Below are positions 1-14,331 of a DNA stretch of 64,000 nucleotides, in pieces. Positions within the stretch are counted from its first letter, which is position 1, and each line of letters begins with the position of its first letter. Position numbers and translations under genes: made by a program. Origin of the DNA: Solanum dulcamara (Eukaryota; Streptophyta; Magnoliopsida; Solanales; Solanaceae). Where the stretch lies: positions 79,757,648 to 79,821,647 of the forward strand of contig NC_077241.1 in the NCBI RefSeq assembly GCF_947179165.1, read 5' to 3'. Under the pieces are notes generated by a model. It saw nothing but the letters and a program-made list of their open reading frames with translations, did not search any database and was not told the DNA's origin.

Positions 1-342
1 ATTATCTCGGTAACTAAACTGCCCTAAGGTGTTTAAATGGTACTTTGTGAGGTTGCGAGTTGTTAAAGCAAGTTTCAACCTTTGTGATTTGTGAATGTGG
101 TTTAGTGGACAGACGAACTTTCAGGCCGTATATTTGTTGCTAAAGTCACATTTTTATTGTCGCCGTGAATTATGCTTGTTTGTCAATATATTCAAAGTCT
201 GCCTAAAAAGAAGAGACGAGATTCCTTAATGCCCAATTGAAGTCTAATAGAGGAACGAAAATGTGAGTAAACAATGTTTTTTTTATTCACGAGATTGAAC
301 AGTAATAATATGAACAGTCTTATTCTTGTCGTCATTGACTAT
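1..342. other. Intergenic DNA, nothing recognised
   Basis: AT-rich sequence before the first MITE. I see no convincing reading frame, RNA gene or repeat. Confidence 0.5.
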
Positions 343-721
343 GAGCCCATTTGGATAAAACCAACTTAAAGCCCCTTTTCAGCTTTTAGACGTGTTTGCC
401 TATGCTAACTTTAAGTCAAAAAGTTTTTAAAGTCAGTCAAAAATGAAAAGTTAGAATTCCTAACTTTTTTTTTGTTAAGTGCTTAAAGTCATTTTCTTTG
501 ACCATGGAAATTACTTTTATATCCCTTATATTTTAACTAAATTCCCAAACTACCCTTTTTATTCTTTTAACCCAAAAATTCAAATAATTTTCCTCATCTA
601 AGCACTTTTATCCAAACACTCAACTGCTTATTTATAAAAATAACTTTCAGCACTTTAAACTTCTAAAAATACTTCATACATAAAAGTTACTTTTTTTAAG
701 TCCATCCAAACGGGCGGGCTC
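343..721. mobile_element. MITE-like element upstream of the GH9 gene
   Basis: The two ends are imperfect inverted copies. The left end reads GAGCCCATTTGGATAAAACC and the right end, reverse-complemented, reads GCCCGTTTGGATGGACTTAA. The interior is T/A-rich with 'aagtca/aacttt' words repeated on both strands. Length is about 380 bp with no coding capacity, which suits a hAT-type MITE. I could not find a clean 8-bp target duplication, so the exact ends are uncertain. Confidence 0.5.
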
Positions 722-950
722 TATATGTCAAACGCTCCAAACGAGATAAGGCTCTTTTCTTATTTCTCTGTTACGTACCCTTAAAAACTTTTTAACTCTT
801 TTCCTGCAATAAATTCGTCTCATTTGTCGCAGTTGATCCCGTGAATTAAACTATATCATATATGATTCTACCACTTATTTATTAATAAAATAAATAAATA
901 GTTTTCTAATAAGGTCTGCAACGACCAACGAACTCCTCAACTACCAACTA

Positions 951-956
951 TATAAA
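951..956 (+). promoter_or_regulatory. Probable TATA box of the GH9 gene
   Basis: TATAAA in the context ctaTATAAAcag lies 89 bases before the ATG at 1040. This leaves a 5' leader of about 55-60 bases, ordinary for a plant gene. Confidence 0.55.
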
Positions 957-1036
957 CAGACGCTTCCCTCCAATAAAACTCAAAAACTTACGAGCCCCTT
1001 CACTTTATTTCATCATTAATTACTAAGTAAAGCTGA

Positions 1037-3075
<2,039 letters not shown>

Positions 3076-5209
3076 TAGTCACATATATATGGTTGAATAT
3101 TAGCGTTCTTCTATGCTCTATATTAACTAAGTCTTGTAGTAAAGAAGAGGAGCATGGTTTCTTGGTAGCTCAAGATAATTGTAAAATGAAGGTTACACTA
3201 AATATTTTAATTTAGGTGTTTATTTTTCCTTCTATGCATTCAGCATGTAGTCCAGAGGAATTCTTGGTTCCTCTAGGATGTTAAGACCCTTAAAATGCTT
3301 GATATGACTTATTATTCACTTGTTCCAAATTGAATAATCAGCAATCTATCTGAATCCAGGGGCAAGTACAATTAGAGTGAATTTCTTGTAGAATCACATA
3401 TCAGTAACTAAGAGGCAACACATCTATCTTGGGAAAATGATTATAATCTGAAACTACAAATACACTCGAAATGTACTTTTAATTGATCACTTAGATATTT
3501 TCTCTTTCTTTAGAATACGCACCAAGAAGAGTCGCTTCTGTTATGTATGTTACACATAAAAAAATATGAAATTGACCTCTTTATTTGGGTTGGTTGGTTA
3601 CACATTTTGTGTACTACTTTTTTGGAGATGAACATTGAATTGCTTTATGGAACATATCCTAATCCCTTACTGTAGAGAGCTTTCAGTGGATGTTACAAAG
3701 TGAGTGTGGTATGTAAAGGGCCCCAAACTTCTTTGTTATTTATAGCCTTGTTCATTTCACCATATTTGTTCACTTCATTCTATTTAATAAGACTACCTAA
3801 AATAGCTATATTTCCCTGCTAAAATTTGATCATAGAATGCAAAGGCATAATTTATAGTACCTTGCAGCAATCACTCTTTTTCTTCAATCTAATTATCTAA
3901 TTAGCTTTTTAGTGGTCCATTAATCCAACTCCACCATGTGCTCTATCTTATGATCAGTATCCCTTTTGGACTATATTTCCCATTGCCCCTCCACAAAGGT
4001 GTATACATCAAGACGGCCCAGTACGTGGTAAGAAGTTTATTGCTCAAGTATTGGTATGATAGAGCCAAGTGCTAATGAAGGAAGACGACAGAGTGAAGAG
4101 GAAACACAAAGGGAGGCCATCCATGTGGAACAATTTGTACTATCATAAGACAACTATTTGGACCCCTCACTCACTATAACCATATGACTTACCTTTTTCT
4201 TGCTAAAAGCTTTACAGGACAGACCATCCTGAGTTGGATTAGACAAAATTAATGTCCTAGTTATGTATGCCAAATGATGGTTAGTTAAACACTCTTTTTG
4301 AGAAATTACTGTGTATATACATGTCAAATACTATTTTATTTCATATATATTAAATTTTAAATATTCTTAGCATAATCATGATTTCGCCACTACCCTACAT
4401 GACCACTTGACCAAGAAAAAAATGCTCATGTATCCATCTCGCACTCATGGCAGAGGTAAGGGGCGCAAAGGGTTTCATATGAATCACTTTTATCAAAAAT
4501 TACATTGTATATAAAAAATCAAAATTAAATGTCATTATATAAAGTATGTAAATGTTAAATCCCTTGACTTCTTTGTGTGTTAATTTTTTATATTTTGAAT
4601 ACTCTTAATGAAAATCATAGTTACTAGCACTACATCATTATTTATGTGCACCTAAGGATCAAAAGTATGATATTATAGTTTTTAAATAATACTAGTAGTA
4701 CTTTCTCTGTTATGTAATAGTAACGCAATTAGAGTTTATAGGCAGATATGAATTGAAAATTCTTAATGATGGAACATGATTGCAACTCAGGTAAATCATT
4801 GCGCTAACAGTATCGTGAAAGCGAAGCATCCTATGGTTCTTGGGATATGCAGTCTTTTTTACTCTGATTTCAAATTAAGAAACATCACAACTTGCTACAA
4901 CCAAATTCCATGTCACAAGCTATATTGAAATGATTTCAATTATAACATGTTGAAGAAAATATAAAATCGAAGAGATTGATGTAGATAGAGGAAGGGGAGG
5001 GGGACTAACTGAGGGAGTTGGGCACCTCTATTAAATAGTAGAGGTACATGTGAGGTTGAACATCTTTCCTCCACTTTTTGCAATTTCAGTAGCTGGAAGG
5101 ACAAGAAGATAGAACAGCATGGCCCTACTCCTATTTTTTTCTTAAAAGCAAAAGCAAGAAAGTTAGCCCAAAAGATTAGAAAAGCAAGCACTGCAGCAAA
5201 GGTGTTTAT
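3076..5209. other. Intergenic DNA between GH9 and BLT-like genes
   Basis: About 2.1 kb holding the GH9 3' UTR (roughly to 3230) and then AT-rich DNA. I see no supported gene or clear transposon here. Short open stretches have no protein-like composition. Confidence 0.5.
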
Positions 5210-5216
5210 TATAAAA
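5210..5216 (+). promoter_or_regulatory. Probable TATA box of the BLT-like gene
   Basis: TATAAAA lies 70 bases before the ATG at 5286, with a poly-A-rich leader between. Position and sequence fit a plant core promoter. Confidence 0.45.
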
Positions 5217-5285
5217 GCAAGAAACTCCCCACCTTGTCATAAAGGGTCTTGAAAAAAAAAAAACATTCCCAATTGGAACAAGAGG

Positions 5286-6254
5286 ATGATGATGATCAGA
5301 AGCCAAGAAAATCTCAGAAATAAGTCTTGTATAGGTATCTCAGATGATCACATTATCCCTACTTCTTTATGTCCAACCTGGAAATTGTACGAGAACCCTT
5401 TCTATAATTCACAAAATCAACAACACAACCCTCTTCAAGACCGAATTCATCACAACAATAAGCAAATTCATCGACTCAATCTTCCGATATCTGCTAGGAA
5501 AATTGCAGCATCCTTTTGGGATCTCACCTTTATCAGGCCCTTTATGGACTCTGAGCTCGAAATGGCTCGAGCCCAAGTTGCTGAATTGAAGGCCAAGGTA
5601 GAATACGAGCGCAAGGCACGTAAGAAGTTGGAGTCGATGAACAAGAAGATTTCTAGAGAGCTCTCTGAAGAGAAAAAAGGAAGAGAAGCTTTGGAGCGAG
5701 TTTGTGAAGAACTTGCCAATCATATATCGTCGGATAAAGCTGAGATCAACCGGTTGAGGAAAGAAATGGAAGATGAGAGGAAAATGCTAAGGGTGGCTGA
5801 GGTTATGAGGGAGGAAAGAGTTCATATGAAGCTCACAGAGGCTAAATATTTATTGGAAGACAAATTGTTGGAATTGGAAGCAACCAAGAAAATGTTACAA
5901 ACAGAGCAATCCAATGAAGCCAAGATTCAAGAAAACATCAACATTTCATCAGCTGCATGTGATCAAGAAACAGAGACAAGGTGTGAAATAGCTGATCACA
6001 AGTCCATTAATGAGGGAAACGGTGCTTCTTTTCAGTACCAAGTGACGATTCATCGAAGAAACCATTCACAAGAGCCTGAAAATCCACACATCAAACGAGG
6101 GATCAAAGGATTTGTCGAATTCCCAAAGGTTGTCAGAGCAATTAGTTCCAAAAGCAGACATTGGGGTACAAAGTTGGAGTGCCAAAAGGCTCAACTTAGG
6201 ATATTACTGAAACAAAAGTGTCCTATCCGATCCAATGCTCTTCTAACAACCTGA
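5286..6254 (+). CDS. BRANCHLESS TRICHOME-like coiled-coil protein
   Basis: A single open frame of 322 residues. Residues about 65-80 hold the family block 'LPISARKIAASFWDL'. A long charged heptad-rich coiled coil follows from about 90 to 215 (MARAQVAELKAKVEYERKAR onward). A basic C-terminus contains 'SKSRHWGTKLECQKAQL'. This layout matches the plant family that includes BLT and its larger USO1-annotated relatives. BLT itself acts in trichome branching and links to the cytoskeleton; that role is family knowledge, not seen here. The first of three Met codons (MMMI) is taken as start because a TATA box lies 70 bases upstream. The frame looks intact and intronless, but an unseen 5' intron cannot be excluded. 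Confidence 0.75.
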   Translation: MMMIRSQENLRNKSCIGISDDHIIPTSLCPTWKLYENPFYNSQNQQHNPLQDRIHHNNKQIHRLNLPISARKIAASFWDLTFIRPFMDSELEMARAQVAELKAKVEYERKARKKLESMNKKISRELSEEKKGREALERVCEELANHISSDKAEINRLRKEMEDERKMLRVAEVMREERVHMKLTEAKYLLEDKLLELEATKKMLQTEQSNEAKIQENINISSAACDQETETRCEIADHKSINEGNGASFQYQVTIHRRNHSQEPENPHIKRGIKGFVEFPKVVRAISSKSRHWGTKLECQKAQLRILLKQKCPIRSNALLTT

Positions 6255-7235
6255 TAACCATAAAGTTTATAACTATGGAGTGTTATTCTGTATGGTTCAT
6301 CCAAAGTATTACTGAAACTGAAGAGTCCTATCCAATCGAACGGTCTCGTACGTTAATATCATAAAGTCTGTAACTTTGGAGTGCCCATTTTTTTTCTTTC
6401 TTTAAGCCTTGATTGAATTTTCTGTTAGGCGTAGAGAATCTATTTTGAGTTCATGATACTATTGAGTTTTTGTGAATTGTGATGTTGTAAATGTATAATT
6501 CTCTTGATTATAATCTAGTTCACTTGAAAGGGGTTGCTTTTTTAATTCATTTGGAAGTTGTATGATTATGGTTACACAGAAAAGATTGATGAAAATCCGA
6601 GTTTGTATCATACTACCATTACACAGAAAGGACAAATTCATGAGATGTATTTGATCAAAACAAACAATATGTGTTATGGACTTGAGGTAATATTATTTTG
6701 TATAGGAGGAAAATTGGGACATTCCAGATAAGCCATTGTTAGTTTCATCATTAAACAAACAATTGGTACACCAAAGCAAGAAGCTTTTTGAAGTAGCATC
6801 ATTACCAACACTAATGTTTTAGTTCTGTAATGAAGAAATACTTAGCCGTTATTAAGGTGGTAAAACTGGAGTTGAAGTCACGTCGATATATTAATTGTCA
6901 ATAGTTGCATAGTTTACAACATGGTGAAGGGAAACTTTTTGTGATTGCTTTTTGTTGTAAAGCAAAATGTCTGATGAGCTTCTCAATCTTATTCCACGAT
7001 ATTTTTCAGAAATGACAAGTGTACAAATATGAACTCAAACTAAGTTGATCATTACTGGGCCGTCTCTCCTAAACTTATGTGTTTGGGCCTTTTATATTTT
7101 GGGCTCATATTCTGTCTAACCACCCCCACCACTCGTAGAAGTCTATGAGAAACATCAAATAAACTGTTATGACGGAAGGACGCAAATCTGAAAATAAAGA
7201 AAAATAAATAACCCTTCAAATCAAAGGTAACAACC
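6255..7235. other. Intergenic DNA
   Basis: 3' flank of the BLT-like gene followed by AT-rich sequence. A diverged copy of the gene's own tail ('attactgaaac...gagtcctatcc...') recurs at 6308-6385, so the last about 80 bases of the CDS plus UTR look locally duplicated. No other gene is seen. Confidence 0.45.
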
Positions 7236-7458
7236 ATGGAATCTTTGAGATCCGAAATCCTCCACTATAACAATAAGAGAGTTACAAATATTCTCCTAAA
7301 TGGCTACACAACAATTGTCAAGGAAGGAGAAGCAATAGTTACACCAACAAAAGTAATAGAAAGAAAATCCACCCAAAAGAGTGTTACTGTTCGGGACCTA
7401 AAACAGAATGTTTATGAACTCCAAATCCAATCTTCACAGTTCAACTCAAACATTAAGA
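7236..7458 (+). pseudogene. Unrecognised open frame cut by an LTR
   Basis: An open frame starts at an ATG in good context (accATGg) and runs 74 residues before it enters the LTR at 7459; the remaining 25 codons to 7535 belong to the LTR. Composition is protein-like (MESLRSEILHYNNKR..., with KSVTVRDLKQNVYELQ). I do not recognise the family. It may be a fragment of a host gene or of an old retroelement, broken by the insertion. Confidence 0.25.
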
Positions 7459-7976
7459 TGTTAGGAATACTCGGCAAAAATTTCAGACCGATCCAACGGT
7501 TAATGAATTGGCAAACTCAATTTGAATGTTGCTAGTCGGAAAGGCAAAACTGCTGCGAAAAACACATTTTTCTTTTCTCTTCTCTCTTGTTGAAAGCTCT
7601 CTCAAAAACCTCTCTTATGTGCCTAATGTTTCTCAAAGACACTATCAATGAGTAATTGCATAATTATCTCAAATCATCCTATTTATAGAGTGATATTTTT
7701 TTCTAAAGCTAAAACCAACTCCAAATAAAATTATAATTCCAATCATTTTCTAAATGGAATTGAAAACCAAATTAGAAGAATTATTTCAATCCCTTTACAA
7801 ATAAATTAGGCCATGAGCCAAAGAAATATGGCAATAGCCCAACATAAAGACCCTCTCATAATATTTGCAAGTTGGGCGATGCTGCTAATAAACTGCAGAG
7901 AAATTAGAACACAAAATGTAAATTGGATTATCACTAATATAATGACAATCAACTTCAATTTTTAATATTCCTAACA
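7459..7976 (-). mobile_element. LTR of a retrotransposon, probably solo, minus strand
   Basis: The ends are perfect 11-bp inverted repeats, TGTTAGGAATA and TATTCCTAACA, opening with TG and closing with CA as LTRs do. On the minus strand a TATA box (CTATAAATAGG) lies near 7679-7689, followed by a pyrimidine/GA-rich leader, so it would transcribe leftward. I see no primer-binding site or polypurine tract on either side and no matching 5-bp duplication (TAAGA left, TGTTT right). It is either a solo LTR with decayed flanks or a truncated element. Confidence 0.6.
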
Positions 7977-10900
7977 TGTTTCATTTTTTGTGAAAAAATA
8001 GACTTTTTGCAATGTGTAAAATTGCTTAGGGGTGATGTGCATTGTTTGAACTAAATTGTAAATCAAATCGAATCAAATTCTTTTTGTTATTTCCTTTGGT
8101 TTTTTGTTTAGTTTTGGATTTAAAAATTTAGAAATTTTTAATTTTTTGATTTTATTTGATATTTAAAAATAAAAAAACTGAATTATTTAATATCACATTA
8201 CTATCTTATAAGAGGGAGTTTCAGGCCTAAGCAGGCAACAGGTTAACATGCCTACTTTGGCCATTTAAGGAAATTTTGGTCATTTTATTTATTATATGCA
8301 TTTTGTGATTGTTCTCTAGGCTTAAATACATTGTACCAATGTTTTGTGTTGACTATTATATATTTGTGCACTAAAAACAGCTAAGCATGAAAAATGACAA
8401 AATGAAAACAAGTTCATCCAAGCAAACTCAATTATTTATTAAAATTTATTTTAAGTACAAAATGACTTTAAGTTGGTCAACCAAACATTCAAAAAAGTTT
8501 AAAATAACTTACAAGTCAATCCAAACTGGCTCTTAGAAACAAGGTGACAAACCAAATGAATTGTGCACATGAGTTGACAAATTATACCTTGTTCAAAAGA
8601 AAACACTGTCACATTGTAGAATAATCGAGCGTTTGAGATAGCCAAAAATAAAAATATGAAACTAAACTCTAAATTAAGGACTTTATATACCAAATGGTAT
8701 AAATATAATTATTTAATTTATTATCGGGTTATCGGTTAAGTTGTTAAGAGAAAAACCTCAAACTATTAAGAATCGATAATCCAATAATAAAAAAACTAAA
8801 ATTATTATCAAAACAACTAAATCAATAACTTATTATCGACAGATTAATAACTTTTTTTTATTTAAATAATTAGTTTCGATTCAATTGAATGGTCAACAAC
8901 ATCTACGTATGTTTCTAATTGACAATGTAAGTCGTGCCGAAATCACATAATTACCATTTTTCTTTTACAAGTGCAACACCACTACCCATCCATGCGTACT
9001 TGTTTCTTTCTGTTTGGCTTTTACCTAAGTTTAAATTTTTGGATCCACTTAAATATTTCTTTTTATTACATAAGGATTGTACATTTACCAATAATGGCAT
9101 GCGATTTCGAATGCTATAATACAGATTCAATCATTCCACGCCCTGAGAAAGGTTTAATTAGAGGCAACATGCATATCTGAGAAAACTAGTACAAGTTTTC
9201 TTAAAATGAGATGAAAATGCAATAACTCAAAAAAGACGGGGCTTAAAATGCAATAACACAAACTGTTGACGTGGACATATGTTGGTCCCCACCTCATCTA
9301 TGGACCTCAAAAATTACGTTTCCCAATACGAAATAATAGGAAAAAGCATGCTATTGTAAATAATATTGGACGTATATATTTGTTGTCACCGTCGCCTCAA
9401 TGAATCAAACCACGCCGACGTCCACTTTCTTTCTCTCTCTCCAACTACTCTCTTTATTTTTTACTCTTCTTCCGCGTTGACTCTTTTACTATTACTTTAC
9501 ACTAATTTCCTTCCTCTTTCCTCTCTAGACTCTAGTCTACTCTTTTCTTCTTCTTTTTTTTTTTTTAACCCTCTTTGACTTTAAAAAGAAGGTATCAGAG
9601 AAAAAAAAGTTATGGGTGTGAAATATTTTCAATTTAGAAATAAGTAGTAAAAAGGGACAAATATTTTACGACAGATGGAATGTCTTTAATTCTCTACTTT
9701 AAAACTGTACAAGGTTTAAATTCTCTATTATAAATTGCCTCGTAAACACAAATTGTAGTGCGAGATAGCAATAACTACGTAGATCATTTCCTTTTTAGCC
9801 TCTTCCAAATTGATAATCCGCTTCATGTGATATTCTATTGCAACTAAAATTCTTAGTTATGGAATTAGACACCTCCACTCTACCCAAGCGTACGTCTAAC
9901 CCGCTTTCAATCTGCTCACTCGCATACCAATAAAAGAATACTCTCAACTTAAATTACTTACAGTATTAAATAATGTAATAATCGAAGAACAATATCGATG
10001 AATAGTAAAAACATGCAACTATGGAAAATGTTATTATTATTCCTTCCGTTTTTATTTGTATATCGTTATTATTAAAAATAAGTATTTTTTTAATTACTTA
10101 TTATTTTACAAAATCAATATATAAATAACACTATTATTTCTATTTTACCCTCGAGGGTTATTAGCTTTGAAAGTATAAATTAACCAACATAGGAAAACAA
10201 AATGTTTAATTCATGTTTTCATTGGTCAATTTTATTAATTATAATAAATTAATTTATGTTAAAACTAACTTCAAGAGAACATTAAATATAAGTATAATGA
10301 TAAACTTATCTAATTTTTTAAAAGACGTAAAATTTAAAATGACGACATACAAATAAAATCGGTGAAAGTATTATTTTTATGTGTTGGGAAAAAGTTATAA
10401 TGTACCAAATTACCACCAATTTTATCTTGTTCTAGAAACAAAGAATTTTTAACTATCTACTACTAACATTTTATCTTAACTCACAATCCTCCAAGTCTTC
10501 CTTCCAAAATTTAATTATTAATAAGCTAAAAATCCATATCATATCTTATTTAATTACCTTGCTGAAATTAAATATTAGTATGTCGATATATGTGAAATTT
10601 TAACGTCATTTGGGCACGAGGGGACCAGATATTGTGGCCATACTATCGCAAGCTTAAGTTGTGGGTGTGTCCCGTTATATCACAACGGGGTTAGAATGTT
10701 GCAAGTATAGGAAGCAAATATCTGTAAATCTCTTTCACTGTGTAATGGCGGCAACTTAAGCCAATATAACAAATCTTGAACCGCCTCTGGACTTGTATAT
10801 CTCTATTTGTGTCTCTTTTTGTATGTAAATATACAAGAAACAGAAAAGTTTTTCAGCTTTGGCACTACCTAGCTAGCTTTATAAGCCCTGGCCGGGGTTT

Positions 10901-10978
10901 TAGCTTTACATATTTTGGAGTTTACTATAGTGATTAGAGAGCACTTTTTTTGTTGTTGTTTGGGTTTTGTGAGAAAAT
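7977..10978. other. Intergenic DNA upstream of the GRF gene
   Basis: Three kilobases of AT-rich DNA. At 8700-8870 there are words of the type 'ttatcgggttatcggttaa', which recur at 53.4-54.0 kb and point to an old MITE remnant. Pyrimidine-rich tracts at 9420-9570 and a possible GRF leader after about 10850 are the only other structure. No gene is supported. Confidence 0.45.
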
Positions 10979-12740
10979 ATGGGGAACCGCGAAAACACTG
11001 AGCTTCTGGATTTGAAGATGAAAACTACTGAATCTTCGTACCCTTATAAACGGACCCTGTTCATGCCCCCTTCTTCTCATCCCCACTTTTTTACTCCTTC
11101 TGGGAAAGAGACTAGTGATGATGGAGTCGGCGGCGGCGAAAGTGGGCCCGGAAATTTTGTGGGGAGCGATATCTACGATGTTGTTGTGAACTCAGCCGCT
11201 GCACATCCATCAAGACCTTTGCAACAACCTTTCAACACTGGTGCTAGTACGGTTTTCAAAACCCTCTGTTCAACAACTTTCACTTTATTCCTCTGTTTTT
11301 CTTTTCTTTTTGGGATGAGTTGCTGAAGATGTGAAGTTTTGGGTTGTATTTCTTTCTTTTTTTGCAGGAGGAAGCATGGGCCTAAAAGCTCCTTTTACAG
11401 CCTCGCAGCTGCAGGAGTTTCAAAGACAGTCCATAATATGCAAGTACATAATGGCCTCTATGCCTGTTCCTCCCCAGCTACTCCTTCCCTTGCCTACTCA
11501 CCCATCTCCAGCTCACCATCCTCAATCTAACAGTAAATATTCAATTCTGAGCTTGTTTTAAGTCATTTTTTATCTACACTCGTTTAGGAGAAATTCTTTT
11601 TTGTTTATTATGTGTGTAGCATCGGGTTTGGATTTGAAGTTCTCAAGTGGGTCGGATCCAGAGCCATGGAGGTGTAAGAGAACAGACGGGAAGAAATGGA
11701 GATGCTCCAGAGATGTAGCTCCGGATCAGAAATATTGTGAACGACATGCCCACAAAAGCAAACCCCGTTCAAGAAAGCCTGTGGAAATTCACACTGCTAA
11801 CAACAATAATTCCATTCGACACCCTACTAATCCCAAATCTAACAACCACCACACTTTTCAGTTTCCGACGGTGCAGCTCTCTGCTCCGTCCGGTGACCAA
11901 ACCAGGTGAGTAGTTTCAAATTCTCTATTTCAATTTTCCATGTAAACATTGTTAGATTTCCTATTTGGGTATTTTTTTATTAACTCCTTTTTGTTCATAT
12001 CTTGAGGAATTATGTGTGTGGGTCTACTAGTCTTTTCTGGCCTTTTTGTACCTATGCAAATAAATGTAGAATTGATTGGTTTTCTCTGCTTTTATGAAAG
12101 GTGTATTGAGTGGTTAGGGAGAGGAGACAGAAGTGGTACCATCCCTGTCGTTAATACTTGTAACCAGCAAAATTTGCAGCAACTCATGCAGTCATCTTCT
12201 GGAATGGGATTCAATACTGACCAAAACAGAAGAAATTCACCTGCATTTCAAGTTCAAGACGAGCCAAAAGTATATCCAATGATGAACTTTAATCAGTATA
12301 TGTCTAATAGCAGCAATGGCGAGGCATTGGGAAGTCAATTAAAGAATGCAGAGTGTAACGACTCGGTAAGGGACCTCATGGATGGTTGGTCAAAAGACGG
12401 GCTTAGTGATGGTATTAGCAACAATGGCTCTTTTACTTCGCTAACACTTTCGATGTCTGGTTGGAATCGTGGAATGGATGATGATAACGAACACGGGCAA
12501 GTGAGCATTGGGATGATGGATTCTGAGAGAAGTGGTGATGAGATTTTGAGGTCCCAGTGGCTTAACCCTGGTTCATGGATGAGTTCAACAGCACCTGGAG
12601 GACCTTTGGGTGAAGCATTGTGTCTTGGAAATGCCTCTAGTTTACCTTCACCTCATGGCTATAGCAATAGCACTGCTACCAGCAGCTGCAGCTTTGGTTC
12701 CTGCGAGAATGGTAGCCACGGACTCGACTTCATCGGGTGA
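10979..12740 (+). CDS. GROWTH-REGULATING FACTOR (GRF) transcription factor
   Basis: Plant-specific transcription factor that works with GIF co-activators to promote cell division in leaves and other growing organs (family knowledge). Four exons: 10979-11246, 11368-11532, 11620-11905 and 12101-12740; the joined frame is 452 residues. The QLQ domain is at about 98-133 ([11 protein letters not shown]...). The WRC domain is at about 158-201 and has the full C3H set Cys163, Cys173, Cys184 and His187 plus the basic '[10 protein letters not shown]' nuclear signal. The C-terminal half is Ser/Asn/Gly-rich and carries a GGPL motif, typical of the longer GRFs. The QLQ domain is followed by a Pro-rich stretch. 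The exon 1-2 junction is the least certain, because alternative AG sites lie next to 11367. A miR396 site lies in exon 3. Confidence 0.93.
11766..11786 (+). promoter_or_regulatory. miR396 target site in the GRF mRNA
   Basis: The 21 bases encoding the end of the WRC domain (SRKPVE) begin CGTTCAAGAAAGCC and end TGTGGAA. This is the site in GRF mRNAs that I know as complementary to miR396 with one bulge. Regulation by miR396 is therefore expected. Confidence 0.9.
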
Positions 12741-14021
12741 TCATGCAATCTTGGCATCTTGTAAAATGGTGAAAACATGCGACGTCCATCTTGATTAATT
12801 CTTTGAGTAAAAGAATTTGGGAAAATCGACAGTTCTGGCTTTTTGTTCAATTTCAGTTTTAAGTTTCACTCACTCGGTATGCATTGCTGTTAGTTAGCTA
12901 CTATTGCTGCTTCTCCATATATATACAATCTCAGTGATTATCCGAGCGGTTTTGTCCAATATTCTTGAACCCAATCTACTCTCTAAAAAAATTCGGTATG
13001 ATTACGTATCTATTGAAGATGCGTTATTGTACATTCTAATGAGTTGTTATGGTGCTTTTAGCAGGAAATTGAATGCATTTATTTGCATTATTTATAGTTT
13101 ACAGTTAAGAACTTGAGGCGTAATTAAGTTCTTATAATATGATGATGATTTAAAACGTAGCTTTGGGCTTCCATAATAGCCTGTATGGACCTAATATCTT
13201 AGTCATTTTTTTGGACAAATTGTTTTGACAAACATTTCATCATACACCTTGAGATATAATGACCTATAACATTTTTTTCCAATTTATTTATAGGTAGAGT
13301 GGGAATTACAGCAAGAGAATAGAACATGACTCACAAAAAGTTTACTTAATTCGTAAAAGAAGAGTTTGAATTACAACTTCTGTTATGGAGAATTTTAAAT
13401 TAGCACAACTTACATCTTAAGAGTGTTCCTATAAATAGCTTCTTGGCCTGATTAGTAGCTTTGATAAATAGATGTATTTTGATTGCATTTCCAACAACGA
13501 TGCCAACTTGGACAAATCTTTTTGTTATTAAATGATACCAGCTAGCTTCTACCCACCAATAGAGGGTGGCTACCCGCAATTTTCTCAAGTACTTATCAAA
13601 TATTGCGTAGGCCTCTACTTCTTTACTCATCACAAAACAATTTCAAACTCTTAGATTGAACTTTGATAATTCATTCATTTCATTTAGCTCATGATATATT
13701 CATTTTTGTTTCAGACATTTCATTTCTGTCCTTCCAATTTTCAGAAAGAAAAATCCATCCATAAATGACCAACTCCATGGCCATTATGTAGATGATAGGG
13801 TACCTCATCTATTATATCCATGGTACCTTAATTTCATATATTCCTTTTTCGGCCCCAAATTAAGTAGAACTATAAGATAATTTACAATACAATAACTAAA
13901 ACACTATGAACAAAAAGATTATTACATATGTTGGTTGCGTAGTACTAATGCCAAGGAATTTCTATTGACTAAGATTGACAAAAGCTTTTGAAGAAGAGAA
14001 AGGAGGAGGAAGACAAGACTC
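12741..14021. other. GRF 3' flank and intergenic DNA
   Basis: Likely GRF 3' UTR for the first few hundred bases, then AT-rich DNA. No gene or clear repeat is recognised. Confidence 0.45.
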
Positions 14022-14029
14022 TTATCTAA

Positions 14030-14323
14030 GACATAATACATAAACATGTCTTTTAATTTGGCCTCATCTGGCATTTATACCCTTCAATTATGGGTGTGTA
14101 CAAGTAGACACTTAAATCCGTATAGAATTGAATAAGTAAACACACATGTCTTGCTTGGAGTCGTAGGTGGAAATTGGCGTGAATCATGCCACACATAGAA
14201 CACATATGCCTACTTATTCAACTTTATACAAGTTTAATTGTCTACTTGTGTATACCGAATGTTGGAGCGCGTAGATGCCAAATGATGCCAAGTTGAAGGG
14301 CATATATATATGTATTATGCCTT
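14030..14323. mobile_element. 294-bp MITE with long inverted arms
   Basis: The two arms of over 100 bases are inverted copies of each other. The left arm starts GACATAATACATAAACATG; the right arm reverse-complemented starts GGCATAATACATATATATATG; both then run through 'aagtagac' and 'ttgaataagta'. An identical 8-bp duplication TTATCTAA lies at 14022-14029 and 14324-14331. The element is non-coding. It resembles a MITE I remember as frequent in Solanaceae. Confidence 0.8.
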
Positions 14324-14331
14324 TTATCTAA

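Noticed and set aside
7236..7458. Fragment of an endogenous pararetrovirus
   Set aside because: No movement-protein, protease or RT motif can be seen; the idea rested only on the nearby promoter-like sequence, which belongs to an LTR.
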